Positions 26,883 to 34,693 of a stretch of DNA of 37,321 nucleotides are shown piece by piece. The notes under the pieces are model-generated. The model was not told where the DNA came from, searched no databases, and saw only the letters and a list, made by a program, of their open reading frames with translations. Numbering within the stretch: the first letter of the stretch is position 1; each line of letters starts with the position of its first letter. The position numbers were made by a program, and so were the translations under genes. Source of the DNA: Herbinix sp. (GTDB taxonomy: Bacteria > Bacillota > Clostridia > Lachnospirales > Lachnospiraceae); contig JARBTJ010000033.1 in NCBI GenBank assembly GCA_029240245.1, positions 1 to 37,321 on the forward strand, in the 5' to 3' direction.

Positions 26883-27781
26883 ATACAAGCGTTGTATTAG
26901 CCGGAATTACATTTAAAAATCCTGTTACCACCGCTTCCGGAACCTTCGGATCAGGTATGGAATATGGTGAATATATCGACTTATCGAAGCTTGGAGCAGT
27001 AACCACGAAGGGTGTGGCAAGCATTCCCTGGCCCGGTAATCCTACTCCAAGAGTAGCAGAAACCTACGGGGGTATGCTCAATGCTATCGGTCTTCAAAAT
27101 CCCGGTATGGAGGTTTTTATTCAAAGGGATATTCCGTTTTTACGCAAATATGATACTAAAATTATTGTCAACGTTGTTGGAAAAACTACGGAGGATTATT
27201 GTGATGTTGTAGAACGTTTATCTGATCAGGATGTGGACATGCTGGAAATCAACATATCCTGTCCCAACGTGAAGGAGGGTGGAATTGCCTTCGGTCAGGA
27301 TGCGAAAAATGTGGAGACAATCACAAAGGAGCTTAAGAAACGGGCAAAACAACCAATTATTATGAAATTAAGTCCGAATGTTACTGACATTACCGAGATG
27401 GCAAGGGCCGCCGAAGCAGGCGGTGCGGATGCACTGTCCTTAATCAATACCCTGACCGGTATGAAAATAGATATTCATAAGCGGGCTTTTTTACTAGCTA
27501 ATAAAACAGGCGGTTTATCCGGACCCGCTATACGGCCGGTTGCAGTTCGTATGGTTTATCAAGTGGCAAATGCAGTCAAATTACCGATTATCGGCATGGG
27601 AGGCATTATGAATGCGGAAGATGCCCTAGAGTTTATCATGGCAGGTGCCAGCATGGTTGCGGTAGGAACGGCTAATTTTATTAATCCGAAGGCTGCACTT
27701 AATGTTGTGGAGGGTATCAATGATTACATGAACCAATATGGTATAAAAGATATCCATGATTTAATCGGATGTGTGAAATAA
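26879..27781 (+). CDS. pyrD: Dihydroorotate dehydrogenase, class 1B catalytic subunit
   Basis: This 300-residue FMN enzyme oxidises dihydroorotate to orotate and works with PyrK. Seen are the N-terminal NPVTTASGTFGSG, the NISCPNVKEGG motif with a nearby active-site Cys region, and the FMN phosphate-binding GMGGI and VGTANF stretches. It starts within the pyrK stop (ATGA). pyrE follows after 59 bases with its own AGGAGG. Length and the presence of pyrK identify class 1B (NAD-dependent). Confidence 0.97.
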   Translation: MNTSVVLAGITFKNPVTTASGTFGSGMEYGEYIDLSKLGAVTTKGVASIPWPGNPTPRVAETYGGMLNAIGLQNPGMEVFIQRDIPFLRKYDTKIIVNVVGKTTEDYCDVVERLSDQDVDMLEINISCPNVKEGGIAFGQDAKNVETITKELKKRAKQPIIMKLSPNVTDITEMARAAEAGGADALSLINTLTGMKIDIHKRAFLLANKTGGLSGPAIRPVAVRMVYQVANAVKLPIIGMGGIMNAEDALEFIMAGASMVAVGTANFINPKAALNVVEGINDYMNQYGIKDIHDLIGCVK

Positions 27782-27840
27782 AGCTTATTTTACAAATAGA
27801 AAATAGTATGCTAAAATGAAAAAATGGCAGGAGGAATTTT

Positions 27841-28518
27841 ATGGAACAGTATAAAAAGGAATTTATTGAGTTCATGGTAGACTGCGGTGTCTTAAAATTC
27901 GGTGATTTTACTACCAAAAGTGGTCGCAAGACTCCATTTTTTGTGAATACGGGCTTTTATCGGACGGGTGCACAGTTAAGAAAACTAGGCGAATATTATG
28001 CAAAAGCAATTCATGATAAATTTGGCATGGATTTTGATGTATTATTCGGACCGGCGTATAAGGGAATTCCTTTATGTGTAGCAGCCTCCATGGCTATCAG
28101 CGAATTTTACCAGAAGGAGATCAAATACTGCTCAAACCGCAAGGAAGTTAAGGATCACGGTGACACAGGAATACTGCTTGGCTCCCCCATTTCAGATAGT
28201 GATAAAGTGATTATCATAGAAGATGTAACGACGGCAGGAACCTCAATCGGTGAGACGATGCCGATACTAAAAGCGCAGGGTAATGTATCTGTTCTTGGTC
28301 TTGTAGTGTCGGTCGACCGTATGGAGCGAGGACTCGGAAGTAAAAGCGCACTATCAGAAATTGAAGAAAATTATGGGCTGACAACTACCGCTATCGTAAC
28401 AATGAAGGAAGTTGTGGAACATTTGTATAATAAGCCGTACAAGGGTAATATTGTAATTGATGATAATTTGAAGACGGCAATTGATTTGTATTATGAGCAA
28501 TACGGAGTAAATGAATAA
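27841..28518 (+). CDS. pyrE: Orotate phosphoribosyltransferase
   Basis: This 225-residue enzyme joins orotate and PRPP to form OMP. The PRPP-binding motif VIIIEDVTTAGTS is present, along with FGPAYKGIPL and the KEVKDHG flexible-loop region. AGGAGG precedes the ATG. It ends the recognisable pyrimidine genes here; a 50-codon gene begins 21 bases after its stop. Length agrees with the longer bacterial PyrE group. Confidence 0.97.
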   Translation: MEQYKKEFIEFMVDCGVLKFGDFTTKSGRKTPFFVNTGFYRTGAQLRKLGEYYAKAIHDKFGMDFDVLFGPAYKGIPLCVAASMAISEFYQKEIKYCSNRKEVKDHGDTGILLGSPISDSDKVIIIEDVTTAGTSIGETMPILKAQGNVSVLGLVVSVDRMERGLGSKSALSEIEENYGLTTTAIVTMKEVVEHLYNKPYKGNIVIDDNLKTAIDLYYEQYGVNE

Positions 28519-28539
28519 ACAGAAAAAGGAGGGAATGTT

Positions 28540-28692
28540 ATGGTGGAAAAGATTTATCAGACAATGAAATCGGTTGGTGTATGGAATCTGGTCATGGGTA
28601 TCTTATTAATAGTTGCAGGAATTCTTTCCGGTATTTTTATGATATTGAACGGGACTAAATTATTAAAGAAAAAATCAGATTTGATGTTTTAA
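28540..28692 (+). CDS. 50-residue single-span membrane peptide downstream of pyrE
   Basis: This short gene encodes 50 residues, beginning MVEKIYQTMKSVGVWNLVMG. One membrane helix (about residues 16-38, rich in Ile, Leu, Val, Gly) is followed by a basic tail (KLLKKKSD). AAAAGGAGGG lies six bases before the ATG, one of the best ribosome binding sites in the window, and a strong terminator (28727-28775) follows, so it is very likely translated as the last gene of the pyrK operon. I do not recognise a family; the function is unknown. Confidence 0.8.
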   Translation: MVEKIYQTMKSVGVWNLVMGILLIVAGILSGIFMILNGTKLLKKKSDLMF

Positions 28693-28726
28693 GCGTAAAT
28701 AGTTGAATAAAAATAATCTGATTATA

Positions 28727-28775
28727 ATATCTCTGTAAATTATCTGGGACAGATAATTTACAGAGATATTTTTTT
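28727..28775 (+). terminator. Strong rho-independent terminator of the pyrKDE operon
   Basis: A ~19-bp stem (ATATCTCTGTAAATTATCT with its complement) and a 5-base loop are followed by a run of T (28769-28775). Confidence 0.92.
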
Positions 28776-28960
28776 ATATTTAATTATTAGTAATTTTGGC
28801 ATGGCTGGTAGCAATGCTGAAAAGAAAGCATAGATTTTTTCTGAAAATTTAAGTATAATGTTTGTTGTGTGGAGGTAGATTTTCTTGGAAATGCGTATCG
28901 TTACAATGTTTATTATAGTTTATTAAACGATTTTACTTATATAAATAGTTAGGAGCAAAT

Positions 28961-30019
28961 ATGAAAACGCAAGATTTTTATTATGATTTACCGGAGGAAT
29001 TGATTGCCCAGGACCCGCTTGAGGACAGATCAGGCTCTAGGCTTATGGTCGTGGATAAGGAGACAGGGGTAATAGAGCATAGAATATTTAAGGATGTCAT
29101 CCAGTTTCTTAAAAAAGGGGATTGTCTTGTCATAAATAATACGAAGGTAATTCCGGCACGCCTTATCGGAGAAAAGATTCATGAGCAGGGAAGTATGCCC
29201 TTACAGGAGGGAACCCATGGTGCTAAAATTGAACTCCTTCTTTTAAAGCGGCGGGAAAATGATATCTGGGAGACACTGGTGAAACCGGGGAAAAAAGCCA
29301 GACCGGGTACTAAAATCAGCTTTGGTGGAGGATTATTAACCGGTGAAATTATTGATCTGATCGAAGAAGGGAATCGCCTTGTCAAATTTACTTATGAGGG
29401 TATCTTTGAAGAAATATTGGACCGACTTGGCGAAATGCCTCTGCCACCCTACATCACTCATGAGTTATCCGATAGGAGTCGCTATCAGACGGTTTATGCA
29501 AAGTACGAGGGATCGGCAGCAGCTCCGACCGCGGGTCTCCATTTTACTAAGGAGTTATTAAAAGAAATTGAAGAAATGGGGATTATAATTGCCAATGTTA
29601 CTCTGCATGTCGGGCTTGGAACCTTCCGTCCGGTAAAAGTGGATAATATTTTAGAACATCATATGCACTCGGAATTTTACCAAATATTTGAGGAAGAAGC
29701 AGAGAAAATCAATGAAACGAAAAGAAATGGCGGCAGAGTTATCTGTGTCGGTACCACAAGTTGCAGAACCGTGGAATCAGCTGCTGATAAAAACGGTGTT
29801 GTGGTTGCGGGAAGCGGTGATACCTCTATTTTTATTTATCCCGGTTATACTTTTCGGGTTCTGGATGCATTGATAACGAATTTTCATCTTCCGGAATCAA
29901 CTTTAATGATGCTTGTTTCTGCTCTTGCCGGAAGAGAAAATATTATGACAGCCTATGAGGAAGCGGTGAGTAAACGTTACCGTTTTTTTAGCTTTGGCGA
30001 TGCCATGCTGATTAAATAA
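28961..30019 (+). CDS. queA: S-adenosylmethionine:tRNA ribosyltransferase-isomerase
   Basis: This 352-residue enzyme makes epoxyqueuosine in tRNA from preQ1 by transferring the ribosyl part of SAM. Family signatures are the N-terminal [26 protein letters not shown], the [12 protein letters not shown] motif and [10 protein letters not shown], and the C-terminal [21 protein letters not shown] precedes the ATG. Usually tgt follows, but here a palindromic element and an ECF sigma gene follow instead, so queA stands alone in this window. Length is slightly above the common ~340 residues. Confidence 0.96.
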   Translation: MKTQDFYYDLPEELIAQDPLEDRSGSRLMVVDKETGVIEHRIFKDVIQFLKKGDCLVINNTKVIPARLIGEKIHEQGSMPLQEGTHGAKIELLLLKRRENDIWETLVKPGKKARPGTKISFGGGLLTGEIIDLIEEGNRLVKFTYEGIFEEILDRLGEMPLPPYITHELSDRSRYQTVYAKYEGSAAAPTAGLHFTKELLKEIEEMGIIIANVTLHVGLGTFRPVKVDNILEHHMHSEFYQIFEEEAEKINETKRNGGRVICVGTTSCRTVESAADKNGVVVAGSGDTSIFIYPGYTFRVLDALITNFHLPESTLMMLVSALAGRENIMTAYEEAVSKRYRFFSFGDAMLIK

Positions 30020-30049
30020 ATCATATTAATACGTTAAAAGGAAGTTTGA

Positions 30050-30165
30050 TTAAAGTGTCAAAAGGTACTACGCACTTTTCGTACTACAATATACTGATAA
30101 GGGAGCAAGCTTCCATATCAGTATATTGTAGTACGAAAGCACCGAAGGTGCTTTTGACACTTTAA
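30050..30165. repeat. 116-bp imperfect palindromic element (MITE-like)
   Basis: Outer perfect 15-bp inverted repeats (TTAAAGTGTCAAAAG at 30050-30064 and its complement at 30151-30165) flank inner perfect 23-bp arms (30077-30099 and 30116-30138) around a 16-base centre. The two 12-base pieces between outer and inner arms do not pair with each other; the right one forms its own small GCACC/GGTGC hairpin. No ORF inside. It could be a MITE-like insertion or a large hairpin ending the queA transcript. Confidence 0.85.
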
Positions 30166-30237
30166 CTAATTTTTTATATAAAATGACAGAAAAGTTATTG
30201 GATTCAAATTCTGAATACAAGAATGAGGATGAGAGTT

Positions 30238-30819
30238 ATGTTGGCTGTTTTACTTATGATAGAAGACGATAAAGACCGGGATAAACTAGAAGAATTGTAT
30301 AAAACTTACCGGAAAGAACTTTACTATGTGGCATATCAGATTCTCCATGATTATCATGATGCGGAAGATGTGCTTCAGACCGCTTTTATAAAAATTTCCA
30401 AACATTTAGATAAAATTGGTGAAATTAGGTGTAAGAAAACGAGGGGTTATCTGGTTATTATAGTAAGGAACCTTTCTTATGACAGATTCAATGAGAAGAA
30501 GAAGGCAATTCCGATCGATTTTACGGATGAAATGGCAGAAGAGGCAGATAACGAAACTTCCCTCGAGGATTATGTTCTTAATCTGGAGCGTGGTCGCGAA
30601 TTGGCTGAAGCATTATCGAAGATCAATTCCGGTTATGCAGATTTACTGACTCTGAAATACTATTATGATTATAGTACATCCGATATAGCTGATATGGTTA
30701 ACTTATCCTATGATGTAGTTAGTGTAAGATTAACCAGAGCTAGAGCTGCCTTAAAAAGAATTTTATCCAAAGGAGGTAACATGTATGAAGAAAAATCCGA
30801 ATCCGGATCGGGAGTATAA
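30238..30819 (+). CDS. ECF-type RNA polymerase sigma factor
   Basis: This ~193-residue protein is an extracytoplasmic-function sigma-70 factor. Region 2 is in ELYKTYRKELYYVAYQILHDYHDAEDVLQTAFIKI; region 4 in YADLLTLKYYYDYSTSDIADMVNLSYDVVSVRLTRARAALKRIL. The start is uncertain: ATG at 30238 has GAGGATGAGAG upstream, while ATGs at 30223 and 30229 are also in frame or near. Its 3' end overlaps the next gene by 35 bases, which supports an operon with a partner protein that may control it. Confidence 0.92.
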   Translation: MLAVLLMIEDDKDRDKLEELYKTYRKELYYVAYQILHDYHDAEDVLQTAFIKISKHLDKIGEIRCKKTRGYLVIIVRNLSYDRFNEKKKAIPIDFTDEMAEEADNETSLEDYVLNLERGRELAEALSKINSGYADLLTLKYYYDYSTSDIADMVNLSYDVVSVRLTRARAALKRILSKGGNMYEEKSESGSGV

Positions 30820-31534
30820 AGCTCAATTGGAACATAGTTTTCTGATGCATATCGGATACGAATATGTAGAAGTCCTATGCAGCGGACTGGATGAAGTGAA
30901 GGAAGAATGGGAAAATGTCAAGGTGCCGGAAAGTTTAGACCGATGGATGAATGATTTCACCGCACAGGAAAGAAGGATGAAAAAGAAAAGGAAATACGGC
31001 TTCCTCGCAAATCGGTTTGTAAGAAAAGCTGCGGTAATTATACTTTTTCTATTGGTTTTTAATAATATCCTGATGGCGAGTGTAGATGCTTATCGTCTTC
31101 GTCTCTTAGAATCCATTTCTTATATTCAGGAATCCTTTACTCAAATCAATTTTGATTTAAGAAGCCCTGGATATAAGTCGAGTATTCCGATGAACTGGGA
31201 CGGATGGTTTTATTTAACTTATATCCCGAAGGGCTATTCCTTATATGATGATAATATTACAGAACAATCTGCAATGTTAGATTTTAAGAATGCAGGGGAT
31301 GGTAGAATAATATTACAGCAGGTATCTTGTGCTTCATCCCAACAGTTGGATACAGAAAACAGTACGATAACGAAAATAATAGTAAATGAGGAGGAGGCAT
31401 TGCTGATAGAAAAGGATGATTTCAAAATAATCAGTTGGCTACAGGATGACATTGCCCTATATTTACAGGGGAATAATATTAATGTCCGAGAACTAAAAAA
31501 AGTAGCAGAAAACATAAAAAGAGACGAAAAATAA
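30785..31534 (+). CDS. Membrane protein, probable anti-sigma-type partner
   Basis: This 249-residue protein has a cytoplasmic N-terminal part (~78 residues), one membrane helix (about 80-98) and an extracytoplasmic part that resembles DUF4367 domains (FYLTYIPKGYSLYDD...). AAAGGAGG lies before the ATG, inside the sigma gene, with which it overlaps by 35 bases. Such a layout is common for ECF sigma factors and membrane-bound regulators, so it may restrain the sigma factor; no classical zinc-binding anti-sigma motif (HxxxCxxC) is visible. The link is an inference from position. Confidence 0.82.
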   Translation: MKKNPNPDREYKAQLEHSFLMHIGYEYVEVLCSGLDEVKEEWENVKVPESLDRWMNDFTAQERRMKKKRKYGFLANRFVRKAAVIILFLLVFNNILMASVDAYRLRLLESISYIQESFTQINFDLRSPGYKSSIPMNWDGWFYLTYIPKGYSLYDDNITEQSAMLDFKNAGDGRIILQQVSCASSQQLDTENSTITKIIVNEEEALLIEKDDFKIISWLQDDIALYLQGNNINVRELKKVAENIKRDEK

Positions 31535-31579
31535 AAATTTATGTCATTTTTTAAAAATAATTTAAAAATAAGTGAAAGA

Positions 31580-31621
31580 AAAACCTCCTTTCGGCAGTTA
31601 TATATATCGAAAGGAGGTTTT
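31580..31621 (+). promoter_or_regulatory. Hairpin that buries the ribosome binding site of the next gene
   Basis: A perfect 14-bp stem pairs AAAACCTCCTTTCG (31580-31593) with CGAAAGGAGGTTTT (31608-31621), with a 14-base loop. The right arm contains GGAGG, the only ribosome binding site of the gene that starts three bases later. It may also act as a weak terminator (TTTTCT). Confidence 0.75.
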
Positions 31622-31623
31622 CT

Positions 31624-32055
31624 ATGAAAAAAATATTAATTATTATTACAGTTAGCTGCACCTTATTGCTTATTAGTTCATTGTCTCAATCCGAAGCTTT
31701 GGCGGCAACGGTTAATGAGGTTAATGTTGTGATGAGACCTATGTATACGAATGTGATTTCCTTTAATAATTATATTAATATTATTAATGGTAATGAGGTG
31801 AATGTAGAATCTAATCTTTCCTATCATAATGCGGATGAAGCCAGAATTGTAGTTTATTTAGAACAATATATTAACGGCAACTGGGTTGTCCTACAAGGAT
31901 GGTCCAACTCCGGTAGTGATTTGTATCTTTATGTTAATGGCTCACGTATTGTAAGTACAGGTTCTCAGTGTAGAATGCGTGCCTATGGCTATGTTTATGA
32001 TGGCGGGAAAATAATTGAAACGGCTTCTTTTACAAGTGCAACGGTTTCTAACTGA
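31624..32055 (+). CDS. Small secreted protein, unknown
   Basis: This 143-residue protein has a clear signal peptide (MKKILIIITVSCTLLLISSL...ALAA, cleavage near residue 28). The mature part is ~115 residues, rich in Asn, Tyr, Val and Ser, with beta-type patterns (VVYLEQYINGNWVVLQGW, RMRAYGYVYDGGKI) and a single Cys, suggesting a small beta-sandwich. I do not recognise the family. It follows the sigma/anti-sigma pair by 89 bases and its ribosome binding site lies in the hairpin at 31580-31621, so its expression may be set by that structure. Being a product of the sigma factor's regulon is possible but not shown. Confidence 0.85.
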   Translation: MKKILIIITVSCTLLLISSLSQSEALAATVNEVNVVMRPMYTNVISFNNYINIINGNEVNVESNLSYHNADEARIVVYLEQYINGNWVVLQGWSNSGSDLYLYVNGSRIVSTGSQCRMRAYGYVYDGGKIIETASFTSATVSN

Positions 32056-32255
32056 TGGATTATGTTAAATTCTTAATTTAATTTTATAATAAATCAACAA
32101 ATCAATTAAGAGATTACTCAGTAAATACAACGAATTGACTTCTACATAGACAGATGATTGTTATTTTCATTTACACTTATTTTTGCATAATTCTTTATTT
32201 CGATAGTGGAGCTGCTTACCTTCACAACCTGTATTTTATTGGGGAATAAAATACA

Positions 32256-32292
32256 AACATTAAGGGAACCTGTCATGGGTTCCCTTAATGTT
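32256..32292. terminator. Bidirectional hairpin between convergent genes
   Basis: A 15-bp perfect stem (AACATTAAGGGAACC with GGTTCCCTTAATGTT), 7-base loop, with GTTTG on both outer sides. It lies 17 bases beyond the FAD dehydrogenase stop and probably ends that transcript. The 200 bases between 32056 and 32255 hold nothing else recognisable. Confidence 0.75.
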
Positions 32293-32308
32293 GTTTGTGA
32301 GCATTTAT

Positions 32309-33715
32309 TTAGTTATTCTTATTCATCTTCTCCAGAATACTTCTTGCTACGCTGATACCGTTAGCGGAGGCCTGTTGTAAGCCTCTTGTTACAGATGCAC
32401 CGTCACCGATTGCTCTTAGACCGGTTACGCTGGTCTCAAAATCTTTGTTTACAACTACTTTATTGGAATAAAATTTGACCTCAACACCATAAAGAAGAGT
32501 TTCATCGCTGGCGATACCGGGTGTTACTTTATCCAGTGCCAGAATCATTTCTTTGATATCAACCATAATTCTGTGAGGGAATACCAGGGATAAATCACCG
32601 GGTACTGCATCCTTTAACGTAGGAATTAAATTATTTCTGCAAAGACGCTCCTCTGTTGTCCTTCTTCCTCTCTGGAAATCACCGAAGGTTTGAACTAGGA
32701 TTCTCCCTCCGCAAAGCATATTACTTAACTGAGCAATATGTTTACCATATTCAATCGGAGTTTTAAAAGGCTTTGTAAAATTCTTGGATACAAGGATCGC
32801 AAAGTTTGTATTATTTGTTTTATATTCTTTTGATTTGTAAGCATGTCCATTAACGACAGCCAGATTATTTTCATAATATTCTGTCGCTACCTCACCGGAA
32901 GGATTGGTACAGAAGGTACGAACCTTATCATCAAAAGTTGGTGTATAATAAACCAGTTTCGCTTCGTAAAGGTTCTTATTTAAGAATTCCATAACCTCAT
33001 CACGAACCTCTACACGTACACCGATATCTACAGTGCCGACCTTTGTTTCTACTCCATGCGCATGACAAATCTGACTGAACCAATCGGAACCTTCGCGACC
33101 AATGGCGGATACAATTTCATCGGCATAATAGGTATCACCCTTAGCGGTAACAATACCCTTTACCTTCTGGTCTTCAATCAGAATATCCTGAACCATGGTG
33201 TTAAAAATCATTTCTATCCCAGAAGCAAGAAGATGCTCTTGTAACCGGGTATATATTTTATATCCTTCTTCCGTTCCTAAATGACGGATCGGACATTCGA
33301 TTAATTTAAGATTTGCATTAATCGCGCGTCTTCTGATTTCGCGGATTTCGGCTTCTTTATCGACACCATAGACATTGGTATCAGCCCCGAACTTTAAGTA
33401 AATATCATCGGATTCTTTCAGCAGTTCTACCGCTTTGTCATAACCTAAAATATCAGTGAGATTTCCACCTACATCCGGTGATAAGGAAAGCTTTCCGTCG
33501 GAAAAAGCTCCTGCACCTGCAAAGCCGGTTGTAATGGAACACGGTTTACATCCGATACATTGTTTCGTGATTCGTTTGGGACAGGTTCTTTTCTCAATAG
33601 GTCTGCCCTTTTCGACCATTAATATTTTTAAATCCTTATTTTCTTTAATCAATTCATAAGCACAAAAAATACCGGAAGGACCGGCGCCCATAATGATAAC
33701 GTCGTACTTTTGCAT
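32309..33715 (-). CDS. FAD-dependent dehydrogenase (COG2509-like) with Cys cluster
   Basis: This 468-residue flavoprotein has the dinucleotide-binding motif GAGPSG (residues 10-15) and a second nucleotide/FAD signature near the C-terminus (RAIGDGASVTRGLQQASANG). A cluster C45-x7-C53-x2-C56-x2-C59 after the first fold suggests an iron-sulphur or other metal site. Substrate is unknown. The ATG at 33715 has AAAGGAG eight bases upstream. A longer frame to 33790 would include the promoter (33762-33790), so that start is rejected. The family is widespread in anaerobes and its reaction is not established. Confidence 0.9.
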   Translation of the reverse strand: MQKYDVIIMGAGPSGIFCAYELIKENKDLKILMVEKGRPIEKRTCPKRITKQCIGCKPCSITTGFAGAGAFSDGKLSLSPDVGGNLTDILGYDKAVELLKESDDIYLKFGADTNVYGVDKEAEIREIRRRAINANLKLIECPIRHLGTEEGYKIYTRLQEHLLASGIEMIFNTMVQDILIEDQKVKGIVTAKGDTYYADEIVSAIGREGSDWFSQICHAHGVETKVGTVDIGVRVEVRDEVMEFLNKNLYEAKLVYYTPTFDDKVRTFCTNPSGEVATEYYENNLAVVNGHAYKSKEYKTNNTNFAILVSKNFTKPFKTPIEYGKHIAQLSNMLCGGRILVQTFGDFQRGRRTTEERLCRNNLIPTLKDAVPGDLSLVFPHRIMVDIKEMILALDKVTPGIASDETLLYGVEVKFYSNKVVVNKDFETSVTGLRAIGDGASVTRGLQQASANGISVARSILEKMNKNN

Positions 33716-33761
33716 GTGCAACACTCCTTTTGTGTATAAACCATAACGCTTAACCTTGCTA

Positions 33762-33790
33762 ATTCTATCATAAATATTTTGCATAAACAA
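33762..33790 (-). promoter_or_regulatory. Promoter of the FAD dehydrogenase gene
   Basis: On the minus strand TTGTTT (33790-33785), a 17-bp spacer and TAGAAT (33767-33762) lie about 47 bases upstream of the chosen start. Confidence 0.6.
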
Positions 33791-34163
33791 GCATTAATTA
33801 TTTATCAATTAACCATAAGCAGCATTTACTCAGATAATTTATGGTAGCCTATCAATATTAATAGGAAAACATGCTTAAGGTTCGCTGCGTTTTGCATACT
33901 CCCTGTTAAAACCCGCATAGGAAACAGGATATTACTATTTATATACAATTATAGATTACGAAATAGTTCGAGGTATAAGTCGTGTAACATATATAATTTC
34001 GTAGGAAAAGTCTCCAAGGTAGATCAAAATCTAGTTGTTATAATGTATTTTATTACTAAACAATGTTATAAATATGCAAGAAGGAATAAAGAAAACAAGA
34101 AGAAAGCAGGAGAAAAACAAGAGAAAAACAAGCAATGTAATATTTTCTGGTTGTAATATTTTC
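33791..34163. other. Non-coding region before the pheST promoter
   Basis: About 370 bases without a supported gene. A purine-rich tract on the plus strand runs from about 34076 to 34133 and includes GAGAAAAACAA twice in tandem. A 13-bp direct repeat TGTAATATTTTCT occurs at 34136-34148 and 34152-34164, the second copy reaching the -35 box of the pheS promoter. No ORF with a credible start was seen. Confidence 0.5.
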
Positions 34164-34192
34164 TTGACAATTTACAAATAGTTTATTAATAT
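34164..34192 (+). promoter_or_regulatory. Promoter of the pheS-pheT T-box operon
   Basis: A consensus TTGACA (34164-34169), a 17-bp spacer and TAATAT (34187-34192) place the transcript start near 34199, just before the T-box. Confidence 0.8.
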
Positions 34193-34198
34193 AGGAGA

Positions 34199-34466
34199 AA
34201 ATGATAATAACATTGATGGTGAGTGAGTAGGATATATTTTCCCTCCAGAGAGGATGTGTCACCGGCTGAGAGCACATTCAGGGTTCGGGTATATTACGAA
34301 GTTCGGCACCGGAGTTGCCTTAAAGATCCCTTAGATGAAGTTTAATCCAATCGGAGAAGTAAGGCCGGGTCAGTTCCGTTATGACTGTTGAGGAGTATGT
34401 GGATTTGCATACTTAAATTTGGGTGGTACCACGATGCTTTCGTCCCTTGCGGACGGAAGCTTTTTT
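34199..34466 (+). promoter_or_regulatory. Phenylalanine T-box riboswitch
   Basis: This leader senses uncharged tRNA-Phe and allows readthrough into pheS-pheT when phenylalanine is short. The stem I base pairs GGTG (34218-34221) with CACC (34307-34310). The loop-E elements AGTA (34226-34229) and GAA (34298-34300) flank the specifier loop, and the specifier is TTC (34302-34304), a Phe codon. The antiterminator T-box core GGGTGGTACCACG is at 34421-34433; its TGGT fits the ACCA end of tRNA-Phe. The terminator is at 34436-34466. Confidence 0.95.
34436..34466 (+). terminator. T-box-controlled terminator
   Basis: A stem of GCTTTCGTCC with GGACGGAAGC (one G-U pair), a 5-base loop and six T. It overlaps the antiterminator region of the T-box, as expected. 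Confidence 0.95.
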
Positions 34467-34474
34467 AATGCAAT

Positions 34475-34499
34475 CAAATAAACTCACAGAGTTTATTTG
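34475..34499 (+). other. Small perfect hairpin after the T-box terminator
   Basis: CAAATAAACTC pairs with GAGTTTATTTG around a 3-base loop. It starts the structured segment between the T-box and pheS and is followed at once by the first 51-bp repeat. Confidence 0.6.
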
Positions 34500-34501
34500 T
34501 C

Positions 34502-34649
34502 CTGTGTGAGAATGCTCACACAGGGAACAGTGGAGCTGTTATTGCATTAGCGAACAGTCGCGAAGAATTTCGCGGATGTGAGCTATGTGAAAAGAATACT
34601 GTGTGAGAATGCTCATACAGGGAACAGCGGAGTTGTTATTGCATTAGCG
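34502..34649 (+). repeat. Duplicated 51-bp hairpin element between T-box and pheS
   Basis: Two direct copies (34502-34552 and 34599-34649) match at 48 of 51 positions. Each begins with a 9-bp stem CTGTGTGAG/CTCACACAG around AATG; in copy 2 the right arm is CTCATACAG, which still pairs in RNA through a G-U. The 46-base spacer holds another perfect hairpin (CGCGAA/TTCGCG). All is inside the pheS leader, after the T-box terminator. Confidence 0.9.
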
Positions 34650-34693
34650 TTTCATTTTGCTCTATACAATAAATTTAGAATGGAGGAGTTTAT

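Noticed and set aside
33716..33790. 25-residue N-terminal extension of the FAD dehydrogenase
   Set aside because: The extension covers the likely promoter and lacks a ribosome binding site, while the inner ATG has AAAGGAG and fits the start of the FAD-binding fold.
34284..34286. Alternative TTC specifier codon in the T-box
   Set aside because: It lies inside the paired middle of stem I, whereas the TTC at 34302-34304 sits directly after the loop-E GAA and opposite AGTA, the normal specifier position.
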